In this document: piece after piece, positions 9,231 through 18,096 of the stretch
Layout of the letters: each line of letters opens with the position of its first letter
How positions within the stretch are numbered: position 1 is the stretch's first letter
Origin: Cacconaster sp033811195
GTDB lineage: Bacteria > Bacteroidota > Bacteroidia > Bacteroidales > UBA932
DNA: 64,000 nt
Direction of reading: 5' to 3'
Assembly (NCBI GenBank): GCA_033811195.1
Contig: JAPXOZ010000011.1
Location: forward strand, 11,840-75,839
Position numbers and translations under genes: made by a program
Notes under the pieces: generated by a model
What the model saw: only the letters and a program-made list of their open reading frames with translations
What the model was told of the DNA's origin: nothing
Database searches by the model: none

Positions 9231-12200
9231 TCAATTAACTATATATACTTTCCAATTCTTAGCTTCTGCCGCAACTTTGTGGTACTTTTCAAATACGTTT
9301 TGCTCGCCTGCATGTGTGCTTTTAGGATAAAATATCCCTTTATTGCTTGCAGAGCGGGTAGGCATAGAGTTTATTAGTGCTCCCATATTTGCCTTGTTAA
9401 TTTTATTGTCGTAGCAATGCAGGTCTATTAATTTCACATTGTTAGAAACATCTAACGAAGTAAGTTGATTGTCGTGGCAATACAGTGTTCTTAATTCCGC
9501 ATTGTTAGAAACATCTAACGAAGTAAGTTGATTGTCGTAGCAATACAGTTCTACTAATTTCGCATTATTAGAAACATCTAACGAAGTAAGTTGATTCTTG
9601 TAGCAATACAATCTTCTTAATTCCGTATTATTGGAAACATTTAATGAAGTAAGTTGATTGTTGAAGCAAGACAGTGCTCCTAATTCCGCATTGTTGGAAA
9701 CATTTAACGAAGTGAGTGGATTGTTGTGGCAATACAGTATTCTTAATTCCGCATTGTTGGAAACATTTAACGAAGTGAGTTGATTGTCTTGGCAGAGCAG
9801 TGATGTTAATTTCACATTGTTGGAAACATTTAACGAAGTGAGTTGATTATGGTAGCAATCCAGATCAGTTAATTCCGCATTGTTGGAAACATTTAACGAA
9901 GTAAGTTGATTGTCGTGGCAATACAGTATTGATAATTCCGCATTATTAGAAACATTTAACGAAGTAAGTGGATTGTTGTGGCAATACAGATCAGTTAATT
10001 CCGCATTGTTGGAAACATTTAACGAAGTAAGTTGATTGTCGTGGCAACGCAGTTTAGTTAATTCCGCATTGTTGGAAACATTTAACGAAGTAAGTTGATT
10101 GTCGTAGCAATCCAGTGTTGTTACCTTTCCATAAATAGTAACGGTTTGTGCTCCAAGAGTGTATGTTGTAATACTGTTAAAATTTGTTACTTTTTCCCCG
10201 TTATCCATTGTGCCATTGTTGTTGAGGTCTATCCACACACCTGGTTGATTCGCTGGGTTGGCATACATGTAGATACTAATTGTGCTTCCCACCACTTTGC
10301 TTGTGGTCATGACAATAGAAGTGGATGTTACCTTTACCGTAACGATTTTGGTTTGATTGGTTGCGTTGTCCTTTATTCTCACTGTCGTATTACCTAAGGC
10401 TATTCCAGTTATGGTTACGACGGTTCCGCTAAGAGTAGCTGTGGCAATGCCGGCATTGTTGCTGGTTACACTGTAGTTTCCACTACCTGAGAGAATGTTT
10501 ACAGTGGCGGTAATGCCTTTTTCTACTTCAACTTCATTCTTATCAATGGCGAGGTTGGGATGAGTTACCTTTACTGTAACGGTTTTGGTTTGATTGGTTG
10601 CGTTGTCCTTTATTCTCACTGTCGTATTACCTGCGGCTATACCAGTTATGGTTACGACGGTTCCGCTAAGAGTAGCTGTGGCAATGGTTGTGTTGCTGCT
10701 GGTTACACTGTAGTTTCCACTTCCTGAGAGAATGTTTACAGTGGCGGTAATGCCTTTTTCTACTTCAACTTCATTCTTATCAATGGCGAGGTTGGGATGA
10801 GTTACCTTTACTGTAACGGTTTTGGTTTGATTGGTTGCGTTGTCATTTATTCTCACTGTCGTATTACCTAAGGCTATTCCAGTTATGGTTACGACGGTGC
10901 CGCTAAGGGTGGCTGTGGCAATTCCGGCATTGCTGCTTTCCACACTGTAGTTTCCACTTCCTGAGAGAATGTTTACAGTGGCGGTCTTACCTGTTTCTAC
11001 TTCAACTTCGCTCTTGTCAATGGCGAGGTTGGGAATGATTACGGTTACTGCAACGGTTTTGGTTTGATTGGTTGCGTTGTCCTTGATTGTCACTGTCGTA
11101 TTACCTGCGGCTATTCCAGTTATGGTTACGGCGGTTCCGCTAAGGGTGGCTGTGGCTATGCCGGCATTGCTGCTTTCCACACTGTAGTTTCCGCTTCCTG
11201 AGAGAATGTTTACAGTGGCGGTCTGACCTGTTTCTACTTCAACTTCATTCTTATCAATGGCGAGGTCGGGATGAGTTACCCTTACTGCAACGGTTTTGGT
11301 TTGATTGGTTGCGTTGTCCTTTATTGTCACTGTCGTACTACCTAAGGCCATTCCCATTATGGTTACGGCGGTGCCGCTAAGGGTGGCGGTGGCTATGGTT
11401 GTGTTGCTGCTGGTTACACTGTAGTGTCCGCTTCCTGAGAGAATGTTTACAGTGGCGATCATACCTGTTTCTATTTCAACTTCATTCTTATCAATGGCGA
11501 GGTCGGGATGAGTTACCGTTACTGCAACGGTTTTGGTTTGATTGGTTGCGTTGTCCTTGATTGTCACTGTCGTATTACCTAAGGCTATTCCCGTTATGGT
11601 TACGGCGGTGCCGCTCAAGGTGGCTGTAGCTATGGTTGTGTTGCTGCTGGTTACACTGTAGTTTCCGCTTCCTGAGAGAATGTTTACAGTGGCGATCATA
11701 CCTGTTTCTATTTCAACTTCATTCTTATCAATGGCGAGGTCAGGATGAGTTACCGTTACTGTAACGGTTTTGGTTTGATTGGTTGCGTTGTCCTTGATTG
11801 TCACTGTCGTATTACCTAAGGCTATTCCCGTTATGGTTACGGCGGTTCCGCTCAAGGTGGCTGTAGCTATGGTTGCGTTGCTGCTGGTTACACTGTAGTG
11901 TCCGCTTCCTGCGGTAATGTTTACAGTGGCGGTATGACCTATTTTTACTTCAACTGCGCTCTTATCAATGACGAGGTTGGCAAGTACGATAACAGCACAA
12001 GTAGCACTCTTTCCGCCATCTTCTGTGGTAACCGTAATTGTAGCTTCGCCAACCTTAAGGGCTGACACTTTACCCTCTGCATCCACCGTGGCGACACTTT
12101 TGTCGCTGCTGATCCAAGTTACATTCTTGTTGGTGGCATTGTCGGGTTGAACGGTGGCTACGAGAGTTTCGGAGCCCCCTACTTCAAGTGATAAAGTGCT

Positions 12201-12842
12201 TTTGTTGAGAGTAACCCCGGTTACGACGATTGTAGCTTCTTTCACGGTAACAGCACAAGCGGCACTCTTTCCACCATCTTCTGTGGTAACCGTAATGGTA
12301 GCTTCGCCAACCTTAAGGGCTGACACTTTACCTCCTGCATCCACTGTCGCGACACTTTTGTCGCTGCTGCTCCAAGTTACATTCTTGTTGGTGGCATTGT
12401 CGGGTTGAACGGTGGCTATGAGAGTTTCAGAGCCCCCTACTTCAAGTGATAAAGTGCTCTTGTTGAGAGTAACCCCGGTTACGACGATTGTAGCTTCTTT
12501 CACGGTAACAGCACAAGAGGCACTCTTTCCGCCACCTTCTGTGGTAACCGTAATTGTAGCCTCACCGGCTTTAAGGGCTGACACTTTACCTCCTGCATCC
12601 ACCGTGGCGACACTTTTGTCGCTGCTGATCCAGATTACATTCTTGTTGGTGGCATTGTCGGGTTGAACGGTGGCTACGAGAGTTTCGGAGCTTCCTACTT
12701 CAAGTGATAAAGTGCTCTTGTTGAGAGTAACGCCTGATACGGGAACAACCGTATCACATGTGGAAAAAAGATTTGTTCCAACAATGACTATCGCCATTAT
12801 AAGTAACGTTGGAAATGCTCGTAGCTTTTTCATGGGTTTCAT
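9231..12842 (-). CDS. Large Ig-like (BIG2) and leucine-rich repeat surface lipoprotein
   Basis: A 1203-residue exported repeat protein. A signal peptide ends near residue 28 (LFSTC; a Thr before the Cys makes the lipobox imperfect). Residues 35-286 are three 86-residue BIG2-like repeats (VTGVTLNKS...ITVTT). Residues 290-842 are seven 79-residue Ig-like repeats (LAIDKNEVEVE...TVTV). A joining beta region with VWIDLNNNGTMDNGE spans 843-916. Eleven 21-residue leucine-rich repeats (LTSLNVSNNAEL..LxCxxNQ) span 917-1147, and a unique tail follows. LRR proteins with this joining region occur in Porphyromonas and relatives, where some mediate adhesion; adhesion here is inference. Its repeat units are nearly identical at DNA level, so copy number may vary. 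Confidence 0.85.
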   Translation of the reverse strand: MKPMKKLRAFPTLLIMAIVIVGTNLFSTCDTVVPVSGVTLNKSTLSLEVGSSETLVATVQPDNATNKNVIWISSDKSVATVDAGGKVSALKAGEATITVTTEGGGKSASCAVTVKEATIVVTGVTLNKSTLSLEVGGSETLIATVQPDNATNKNVTWSSSDKSVATVDAGGKVSALKVGEATITVTTEDGGKSAACAVTVKEATIVVTGVTLNKSTLSLEVGGSETLVATVQPDNATNKNVTWISSDKSVATVDAEGKVSALKVGEATITVTTEDGGKSATCAVIVLANLVIDKSAVEVKIGHTATVNITAGSGHYSVTSSNATIATATLSGTAVTITGIALGNTTVTIKDNATNQTKTVTVTVTHPDLAIDKNEVEIETGMIATVNILSGSGNYSVTSSNTTIATATLSGTAVTITGIALGNTTVTIKDNATNQTKTVAVTVTHPDLAIDKNEVEIETGMIATVNILSGSGHYSVTSSNTTIATATLSGTAVTIMGMALGSTTVTIKDNATNQTKTVAVRVTHPDLAIDKNEVEVETGQTATVNILSGSGNYSVESSNAGIATATLSGTAVTITGIAAGNTTVTIKDNATNQTKTVAVTVIIPNLAIDKSEVEVETGKTATVNILSGSGNYSVESSNAGIATATLSGTVVTITGIALGNTTVRINDNATNQTKTVTVKVTHPNLAIDKNEVEVEKGITATVNILSGSGNYSVTSSNTTIATATLSGTVVTITGIAAGNTTVRIKDNATNQTKTVTVKVTHPNLAIDKNEVEVEKGITATVNILSGSGNYSVTSNNAGIATATLSGTVVTITGIALGNTTVRIKDNATNQTKIVTVKVTSTSIVMTTSKVVGSTISIYMYANPANQPGVWIDLNNNGTMDNGEKVTNFNSITTYTLGAQTVTIYGKVTTLDCYDNQLTSLNVSNNAELTKLRCHDNQLTSLNVSNNAELTDLYCHNNPLTSLNVSNNAELSILYCHDNQLTSLNVSNNAELTDLDCYHNQLTSLNVSNNVKLTSLLCQDNQLTSLNVSNNAELRILYCHNNPLTSLNVSNNAELGALSCFNNQLTSLNVSNNTELRRLYCYKNQLTSLDVSNNAKLVELYCYDNQLTSLDVSNNAELRTLYCHDNQLTSLDVSNNVKLIDLHCYDNKINKANMGALINSMPTRSASNKGIFYPKSTHAGEQNVFEKYHKVAAEAKNWKVYIVN
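9402..10094 (-). repeat. Eleven tandem 63-bp units encoding LRRs
   Basis: In-frame 63-bp direct repeats, each encoding 21 residues of the form LTSLxVSNNxxLxxLxCxxNx. Units 9-11 have Asp (SLDVSNN) where the others have Asn (SLNVSNN), giving two sub-groups, as expected from unit duplication at one end. Confidence 0.9.
10317..11975 (-). repeat. Seven tandem 237-bp units encoding Ig-like domains
   Basis: In-frame 237-bp direct repeats (79 residues each). Neighbouring units are nearly identical over long stretches (e.g. the two EIETGMIATVNILSGSG units and the two EVEKGITATVNILSGSG units), implying recent duplication or gene conversion. Confidence 0.9.
11985..12740 (-). repeat. Three tandem 258-bp units encoding BIG2 domains
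   Basis: Three in-frame 258-bp direct repeats (86 residues; VTGVTLNKSTLSLEVG...KEATIV), the third cut short where the 79-residue series begins. The 258-bp period also produces evenly spaced spurious open frames on the + strand. Confidence 0.9.
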
Positions 12843-12953
12843 TGTAAGTGTAGATATGAGTTTTTTATATTGTCTATGTCTATTCTAAACCCAAGATAAA
12901 GGCTCTCTATCCTCTATTATTATGCAAAAATGTACACTACCCCATCTTAACTA

Positions 12954-12961
12954 CAAATATA
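12954..12961 (-). promoter_or_regulatory. Possible -7 box for the Ig/LRR gene
   Basis: TATATTTG on the minus strand, about 110 nt upstream of the start at 12842. No well-placed -33 box was found; the 5' leader would be about 105 nt. Confidence 0.4.
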
Positions 12962-13091
12962 ATAGAAATCTCAAATAAAAAAATACATATTTTTACAAAT
13001 ATTCATTTTTGAGCCCTAAGACTAAAATTTGGGAAGCGAAGATGTGCTGCGCAAAATCGATAAATAAAAACCCTTAATTTCAAATAATATA

Positions 13092-13140
13092 AAACAAAAA
13101 CGCTTCCGAAATGGACAACTGATCGGAGCGAATGCGACAA
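13092..13140. repeat. Partial, reordered copy of the tRNA-Met downstream sequence
   Basis: Contains the block CAAAAACGCTTCCGAAATGG followed by TGATCGGAGCGAATGCGAC. The same two blocks occur at 13355-13408 in the opposite order (there TGATCGGAGCGAAGCGAC comes first). The right arm of the terminator stem is missing, so this copy cannot form the hairpin. Confidence 0.65.
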
Positions 13141-13189
13141 CGCAGCGCTTCTGCGATGCTTTGGTTCCCCAAGGGAACCATTGAGGTTA

Positions 13190-13327
13190 GTTCTGAGTAT
13201 GGAGTGTTACGAGTTACGGGGTACGGGGTACGGGGTACGAGTTGCTGGGGGCGAGTGTATAGTATGTAGCGAGGAGTATATTACTAGAACCTAAAAACTA
13301 AAAACTTACTCGGAACTCGGAACTATC
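13190..13327 (+). repeat. Heptanucleotide repeat tract, locus 3 (two opposed halves)
   Basis: The left half (to about 13285) is the near-copy of 9064-9150 with two extra 7-bp units (GGGGTAC). After TTACTAGAACC and an A-rich spacer, the right half switches to the complementary form (CTTACTC, GGAACTC, GGAACTA) and ends TCCAC, like the tract ending at the NSS transporter stop (34929). Confidence 0.8.
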
Positions 13328-13374
13328 CACAAAGAAAGCGGCCAAAAGGGCCGCAATGATCGGAGCGAAGCGAC

Positions 13375-13430
13375 GGACCACAAAAGACAAAAACGCTTCC
13401 GAAATGGAAGCGTTTTTGCTTTTGTGGTCC
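13375..13430 (-). terminator. Long hairpin terminator of tRNA-Met
   Basis: A 25-bp stem with one bulged A: GGACCACAAAAG + CAAAAACGCTTCC (13375-13400) pairs with GGAAGCGTTTTTG + CTTTTGTGGTCC (13406-13430), loop GAAAT. The distal part is the terminator for the minus-strand tRNA. The proximal part extends through the discriminator base into five bases of the acceptor stem. Confidence 0.7.
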
Positions 13431-13499
13431 CGACTGGACTTGAACCAGTGACCCCCTGATTATGAGTCAGGTGCTACTAACCGACTGAGCTACGGGACC
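13425..13499 (-). tRNA. tRNA with anticodon CAT (Met, or Ile2 if modified)
   Basis: A cloverleaf folds on the minus strand. Acceptor GGTCCCG/CGGGACC is 7 bp; the anticodon stem CCTGA/TCAGG encloses loop CTCATAA (anticodon CAT); the T stem is ACTGG/CCAGT with loop TTCAAGT; the variable loop is GGGTC. The D stem GCTC/TAGC has a C-U mismatch at its inner pair. The discriminator is A, followed by CAAA, so CCA is not encoded. The G1-C72 acceptor pair argues against the formyl-methionine initiator. Elongator Met is most likely, but tRNA-Ile2 with lysidine cannot be excluded. Confidence 0.9.
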
Positions 13500-13578
13500 T
13501 GAAACTATCTATGATGTACAAAAGATAATCTACCAAAAGTCATAGGCATCCTAAGAGGCCTGATGACCCATTGCGTGA

Positions 13579-13609
13579 CAAAAGTAGCAAAATAATGATT
13601 TATCGCAAA
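13579..13609 (-). promoter_or_regulatory. Promoter of tRNA-Met
   Basis: On the minus strand, a -33 TTTG (13606-13609) is spaced 19 bp from the -7 box TACTTTTG (13579-13586), an exact match to the Bacteroides consensus. It lies just after rpsJ and about 80 nt upstream of the tRNA, giving it an independent promoter. Confidence 0.65.
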
Positions 13610-13619
13610 AATACTTTTA

Positions 13620-13925
13620 TCAAACTTTGATCTCAACTTCAACACCACTGGGTAGCTCAAGCTTCATAAGAGCGTCAACGGTCTTAGGAGTAGAGCTGTA
13701 AATATCCAGCAAGCGACGGAATGAATTGAGTTCAAACTGCTCGCGTGCTTTTTTGTTTACAAAAGTTGAGCGATTAACAGTAAAGATCTTCTTGTCTGTA
13801 GGGAGCGGAATCGGACCACTGACAACAGCGCCTGTAGACTTTACCGTCTTTACGATCCTGTCAACCGATTTATCAACCAGCGCATGATCATAAGATTTCA
13901 ATTTTATTCTGATTTTCTGGCTCAT
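13620..13925 (-). CDS. rpsJ: Ribosomal protein uS10
   Basis: A 101-residue full-length uS10 of the 30S head, also NusE in transcription antitermination. Recognised from KIRIKLKSYDHALVDKSV, the GPIPLPTDK loop and the SSTPKTVDALMKLELPSGVEVEIKV end. Last gene of rpsL-rpsG-fusA-rpsJ, 16 nt after fusA. In Bacteroides it is normally followed by rplC and the S10 operon; here it is followed by a tRNA with its own promoter and then unrelated genes. Confidence 0.97.
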   Translation of the reverse strand: MSQKIRIKLKSYDHALVDKSVDRIVKTVKSTGAVVSGPIPLPTDKKIFTVNRSTFVNKKAREQFELNSFRRLLDIYSSTPKTVDALMKLELPSGVEVEIKV

Positions 13926-13941
13926 TATTGTGATTTTTTAA

Positions 13942-16065
13942 TTATTCATCGTCATCATCGTCATAATAAAACCTATGCCCACCATGCTTCTCGACAACAT
14001 CCTTTGAAATATTATCTGGAACCTCCGCATAATGCGAAAATTCCATTGTAGCTGTAGCACGGCCTGATGAAAGTGTTCTCAGAACAGTGACATAACCGAA
14101 TTGCTCGGAAAGGGGAACTTTGGCTTTGACAATTCTTGCATTACCTTTTGAATCCATATCGACAATCTGGCCCCTTCGACGATTGATGTCACCAACAATA
14201 TCACCCATATATTCTTCGGGAGTAACAACCTCCAGGGACATGATCGGTTCCATCAGTACCGGCAAGCACTTGGGAAGTGCTTTACGGAATGCTTGACGGG
14301 CACAGATCTCGAATGAAAGTGAGTCGGAATCGACAGGGTGGAAAGAGCCATCCAAAAGTCTTACTTTCATGGATGTCACTTCGTAACCTGCCAGAACACC
14401 ATTTGCCATTGCAGACTTGAAGCCTTTTTCAACAGAGGGGATAAAATCACGGGGGATATTACCGCCCTTAACTTCATCAATAAACTGAAGTCCTGTCACG
14501 CCCTTATCTGCAGGGGAGATTTCGACAATTATATCGGCAAATTTACCTCTACCGCCAGTCTGCTTCTTGAATACCTCTCTGTGCTGATATGTACCGGTGA
14601 TGGCCTCTTTGTAATTAACCTGAGGCGCACCCTGATTGATCTCAACACCGAACTCGCGACGGAGACGATCCACGATGATATCAAGATGGAGCTCTCCCAT
14701 ACCACTGATAATGGTTTGGCCTGTCTCAACATCAGTCTGGACGGTAAAAGTGGGGTCTTCTTCTGAAAGCTTTCCAAGTGCGATACCAAGCTTGTCGAGA
14801 TCTTTCTGGGTCTTTGGCTCAACGGCCAGACCGATAACCGGATCCGGGAATGTCATTGATTCCAGGATTATCGGTTTATCTTCACGACAAATGGTATCAC
14901 CTGTACGCAACTCCTTGAAACCTACTGCAGCACATATATCGCCCGCCTCAACGCAATCGATAGGATTCTGTTTGTTGGAGTGCATTTGGTAAAGCCTTGC
15001 AACACGTTCCTTTTTACCGGAACGGGTATTAAGTACATAGGAGCCGGCATCCAGTTTTCCTGAATAGGCTCTGATAAAGGCCAATCTACCGACAAAGGGA
15101 TCTGTAGCAATCTTGAACACCAGTCCACAGAAGGGCTCCTCTGTGTTGAACTTGCGCACAAGTTCCTGACCGTTGCGCGGATCTATACCCTTGATTTCTC
15201 CCTTATCCAAAGGAGATGGGAGATAACGCATTACGGCATCAAGAAGCAATTGTACTCCTTTGTTTTTGAAAGAAGAACCGCAAGTGGTAGGAACCACTGC
15301 CATATCGATAGTTGCCTTTCTAAGGGCATCAATAATCTCCTCCTCGGTAATTGAATCAGGATCTTCGAAAAACTTCTCGAGTATCTCTTCGTTGTACTCG
15401 GCAACCGATTCGATCAGTTTGCCACGCCACTCCTCAACTTCTGCAATCATTTTTTGGGGAACCTCCCTTATCTCATAATTTACAAGGTCCTTACTCAAAT
15501 TGTAGAAATAGGCCTTTTTTGAAATAAGATCGACAACTCCCTCGAAGTTTTCCTCCGCTCCGATAGGGAGCGAAATGGGAATTGAGCGTGCTCCAAGCTT
15601 CTCGTTAATCTCCTCTACCACGGCAAGAAAATCAGCTCCTGTACGATCCATCTTATTGACATAGGCAATCTTGGGCACACGATACTTGTCCGCCTGGCGC
15701 CATACGGTCTCTGACTGAGGCTGTACGCGACCTACCGCACAGAAAGTTGCGATTGTACCATCAAGAACACGAAGTGAACGCTCCACCTCAACGGTGAAAT
15801 CAACGTGGCCCGGAGTATCTATAAGATTGATCTGGTATTGCTGATCGTTGTAATTCCAGAAAGCGGTAGTGGCAGCCGATGTTATGGTAATACCTCTCTC
15901 CTGCTCTTGAACCATCCAGTCCATGGTGGCAGCACCTTCGTGCACCTCTCCTAACTTATGGGTTTTACCCGTGTAGTAGAGAATGCGCTCCGATGTAGTA
16001 GTCTTACCGGCATCAATATGAGCCATAATACCAATATTTCTAGTATATTTTAGATCCCTTGCCAT
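13942..16065 (-). CDS. fusA: Translation elongation factor G
   Basis: A 707-residue GTPase that drives ribosomal translocation and, with RRF, subunit recycling. All G motifs are intact: AHIDAGKTT (about 15-23), RGITI switch I, DTPGHVDF with the catalytic His, and NKMD. Domains II-V follow, and the tail is an acidic DDDDDE run. It lies between rpsG (19 nt upstream) and rpsJ, the conserved str-operon order. This is the canonical factor, in contrast with the paralogue at 49105, which lacks these GTPase residues. Confidence 0.97.
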   Translation of the reverse strand: MARDLKYTRNIGIMAHIDAGKTTTSERILYYTGKTHKLGEVHEGAATMDWMVQEQERGITITSAATTAFWNYNDQQYQINLIDTPGHVDFTVEVERSLRVLDGTIATFCAVGRVQPQSETVWRQADKYRVPKIAYVNKMDRTGADFLAVVEEINEKLGARSIPISLPIGAEENFEGVVDLISKKAYFYNLSKDLVNYEIREVPQKMIAEVEEWRGKLIESVAEYNEEILEKFFEDPDSITEEEIIDALRKATIDMAVVPTTCGSSFKNKGVQLLLDAVMRYLPSPLDKGEIKGIDPRNGQELVRKFNTEEPFCGLVFKIATDPFVGRLAFIRAYSGKLDAGSYVLNTRSGKKERVARLYQMHSNKQNPIDCVEAGDICAAVGFKELRTGDTICREDKPIILESMTFPDPVIGLAVEPKTQKDLDKLGIALGKLSEEDPTFTVQTDVETGQTIISGMGELHLDIIVDRLRREFGVEINQGAPQVNYKEAITGTYQHREVFKKQTGGRGKFADIIVEISPADKGVTGLQFIDEVKGGNIPRDFIPSVEKGFKSAMANGVLAGYEVTSMKVRLLDGSFHPVDSDSLSFEICARQAFRKALPKCLPVLMEPIMSLEVVTPEEYMGDIVGDINRRRGQIVDMDSKGNARIVKAKVPLSEQFGYVTVLRTLSSGRATATMEFSHYAEVPDNISKDVVEKHGGHRFYYDDDDDE

Positions 16066-16084
16066 CTAATGTACAAACACCTGA

Positions 16085-16561
16085 TTAGAAACGGAAGTGG
16101 GCAAAGGCCTTGTTGGCCTCAGCCATTCTGTGCATATCTTCTTTTCTTTTGAATGCTGCACCTTCATTATTGTATGCAGCTATAATTTCTGCAGCCAACT
16201 TCTCAGACATTGAGCGGCCGGAACGTTTACGGGCGTAAAGTATCATATTCTTCATACTGAGAGAGACTTTTCTTTCCGGACGCAACTCTGTCGGTACTTG
16301 GAAGTTCGCACCACCTACTCTGCGGCTTTTTACCTCAACCTGCGGAGTAATGTTTTCCAATGCTTTTTTCCAAATTTCGAGAGGAGCCTTTTCAGAATCT
16401 TTCATCTTCTCGCCGACCATATCGATCGCATCGTAAAAAATAGAATAAGCGATACTCTTCTTCCCCTGTAACATTAAGTTGTTCACGAAACGGGTAACCT
16501 GTATATCGTGATACTTAGGATCAGGAAGTAGAATCCTCTTTTTAGGCTTCGTTTTTCTCAT
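16085..16561 (-). CDS. rpsG: Ribosomal protein uS7
   Basis: A 158-residue primary 16S-binding protein of the 30S head. Recognised from the basic start (MRKTKPKKR), YHDIQVTRFVNNLMLQGKK, the RVGGANFQVPTEL loop and the AFAHFRF end. The length is normal for Bacteroidota. It sits between rpsL and fusA in the str operon. Confidence 0.97.
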   Translation of the reverse strand: MRKTKPKKRILLPDPKYHDIQVTRFVNNLMLQGKKSIAYSIFYDAIDMVGEKMKDSEKAPLEIWKKALENITPQVEVKSRRVGGANFQVPTELRPERKVSLSMKNMILYARKRSGRSMSEKLAAEIIAAYNNEGAAFKRKEDMHRMAEANKAFAHFRF

Positions 16562-16595
16562 TTTTTCTCAAAATTTAACAGTTAAAAAATAATGG

Positions 16596-16979
<384 letters not shown>

Positions 16980-17033
16980 AAATGTTTGTAAATCTTTTAT
17001 TTAATGTTTGTAACTCCGCATTTTTGCGGGTTG

Positions 17034-17064
17034 CAAAGATAGAACAAATAATCTGATTTACAAA
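17034..17064 (-). promoter_or_regulatory. Promoter of the rpsL-rpsG-fusA-rpsJ operon
   Basis: On the minus strand: -33 TTTG (17061-17064), 19-bp spacer, -7 TATCTTTG (17034-17041). A small hairpin (CCGCA/TGCGG, 17016-17029) lies at the expected transcript start. Confidence 0.7.
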
Positions 17065-17155
17065 CAAGTTGTCAACAAAATTGCATTTTAATGCACTTTG
17101 AAAGCTTGTTTGCAAAAAAAGCGTCTAAAGAAATTTTCAACAAGAATTTCCCACA

Positions 17156-18088
17156 TCAAGGGCAAAACGATTCATAAAAAATCTCAGCAAGCATACAACG
17201 TGCAGAACCTCCGCCATTAGCTTCGATAATACTTAAGTCGGGAGAAGCAATGTCACAATGCGATTCGATAAGACGCAACTGCTCCTGACGAAGCGATTTT
17301 CTAGCGGCAGCAGACATGACCAGTAATGGTCTCTCTACGCCATGGGGCTGCACCTCGAGCATATTGCCAGCAAAGCTCCCCATCTGGTTCAGTGAAATAT
17401 CTACGATATCCCTCTTACCCAACAAACGTACCAGTTCATTTCTGACCGAGTTATCTCTGACACTCTCCAGACAGACGACTGCCAGGCGAGTCCCCACGCA
17501 CATCATTACATTGGTGTGATAAATGGCATTTCCGACTACATCAATAGCATCAAAAAGGAAATAATCCCAGTCGAACAACTTACAAAACTCTTTGAGCACA
17601 TCTTCGTCAGTACGGGGCGAGCGACAAGCATATACCAACCCTGCTTCACGGTCAATGACCATACTCCCCGTCCCCTCGAGAAACTTTTCTTTGGACTCAT
17701 AAGGTGTCAAGTCGTAGATATTGCGGATATCAAATGTGCCAATAAGATGATCCATAACAGCCTGCTTACGCTCCAGACGACGATTTGGCGCACACATCGG
17801 ATAGAGCACCATAGTACCATCCGAATGAGTGGAAAACCAGTTGTTGGGAAAAATAGAATCAGGTGTATGGGGCTCCGGAGTATCCTCAATAACATCTACC
17901 ATCACCCCATAAGAACGAAGTAGGGTCACAAAGGAGTCGAATTCCTTCAATGCAGCCTCCTGGGCTCCAGATTCGAAGCCTCGGCGCTGAAATGCATTGT
18001 TGGTTGCCGTTTGAGCATTAAACCCAAACGAACAGGGACGGACCATGAGCACACGGTCCGCCGTCTGTCTGAAAGAAATCTCTGACAT
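17156..18088 (-). CDS. ctlX: Citrulline utilisation hydrolase-like protein (CtlX family)
   Basis: A 310-residue member of the arginine-deiminase/dimethylargininase fold. Recognised from MVRPCSFGFNAQTATNNAFQ near the N-terminus, PDSIFPNNWFSTHSDGTMVLYPM, and a C-terminal GGGSARCMLAEIF with the nucleophilic Cys. CtlX proteins are implicated in citrulline use. The adjacent rocD (8 nt) fits a route from citrulline via ornithine to glutamate semialdehyde. The exact reaction is inferred from context; other guanidino/ureido hydrolase activities remain possible. Confidence 0.8.
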   Translation of the reverse strand: MSEISFRQTADRVLMVRPCSFGFNAQTATNNAFQRRGFESGAQEAALKEFDSFVTLLRSYGVMVDVIEDTPEPHTPDSIFPNNWFSTHSDGTMVLYPMCAPNRRLERKQAVMDHLIGTFDIRNIYDLTPYESKEKFLEGTGSMVIDREAGLVYACRSPRTDEDVLKEFCKLFDWDYFLFDAIDVVGNAIYHTNVMMCVGTRLAVVCLESVRDNSVRNELVRLLGKRDIVDISLNQMGSFAGNMLEVQPHGVERPLLVMSAAARKSLRQEQLRLIESHCDIASPDLSIIEANGGGSARCMLAEIFYESFCP

Positions 18089-18096
18089 AAAACTAA

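Larger units (their letters stand above)
12843..13424. other. Gene-free 580-bp intergenic region
   Basis: No convincing coding frame. From left to right it holds a possible promoter (12954), an A+T-rich stretch, a partial copy of the tRNA-terminator sequence (13092-13140), a perfect 8-bp inverted repeat (TGGTTCCC at 13162-13169 with GGGAACCA at 13173-13180, loop CAA), a heptamer repeat tract (13190-13327), a GC-rich hairpin (GCGGCC/GGCCGC, 13338-13354) and the tRNA terminator. Confidence 0.7.

Noticed and set aside
9402..10094. Regular 63-bp direct repeats suggesting a CRISPR array
   Set aside because: Units are in frame, code for a standard leucine-rich repeat, have no unique spacers and no cas genes nearby.
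11968..12888. Four evenly spaced open frames on the + strand with near-identical peptides
   Set aside because: They are antisense to the BIG2 repeats; the 258-bp spacing is the repeat period of the real gene.
13162..13180. Perfect 8-bp inverted repeat with a 3-nt loop as a terminator
   Set aside because: No T run follows on either strand and no gene ends nearby; left as an unexplained hairpin.
12843..13424. Insertion sequence or integrated element remnant
   Set aside because: No transposase or integrase fragment, no terminal inverted repeats with target duplication; only short repeats are present.
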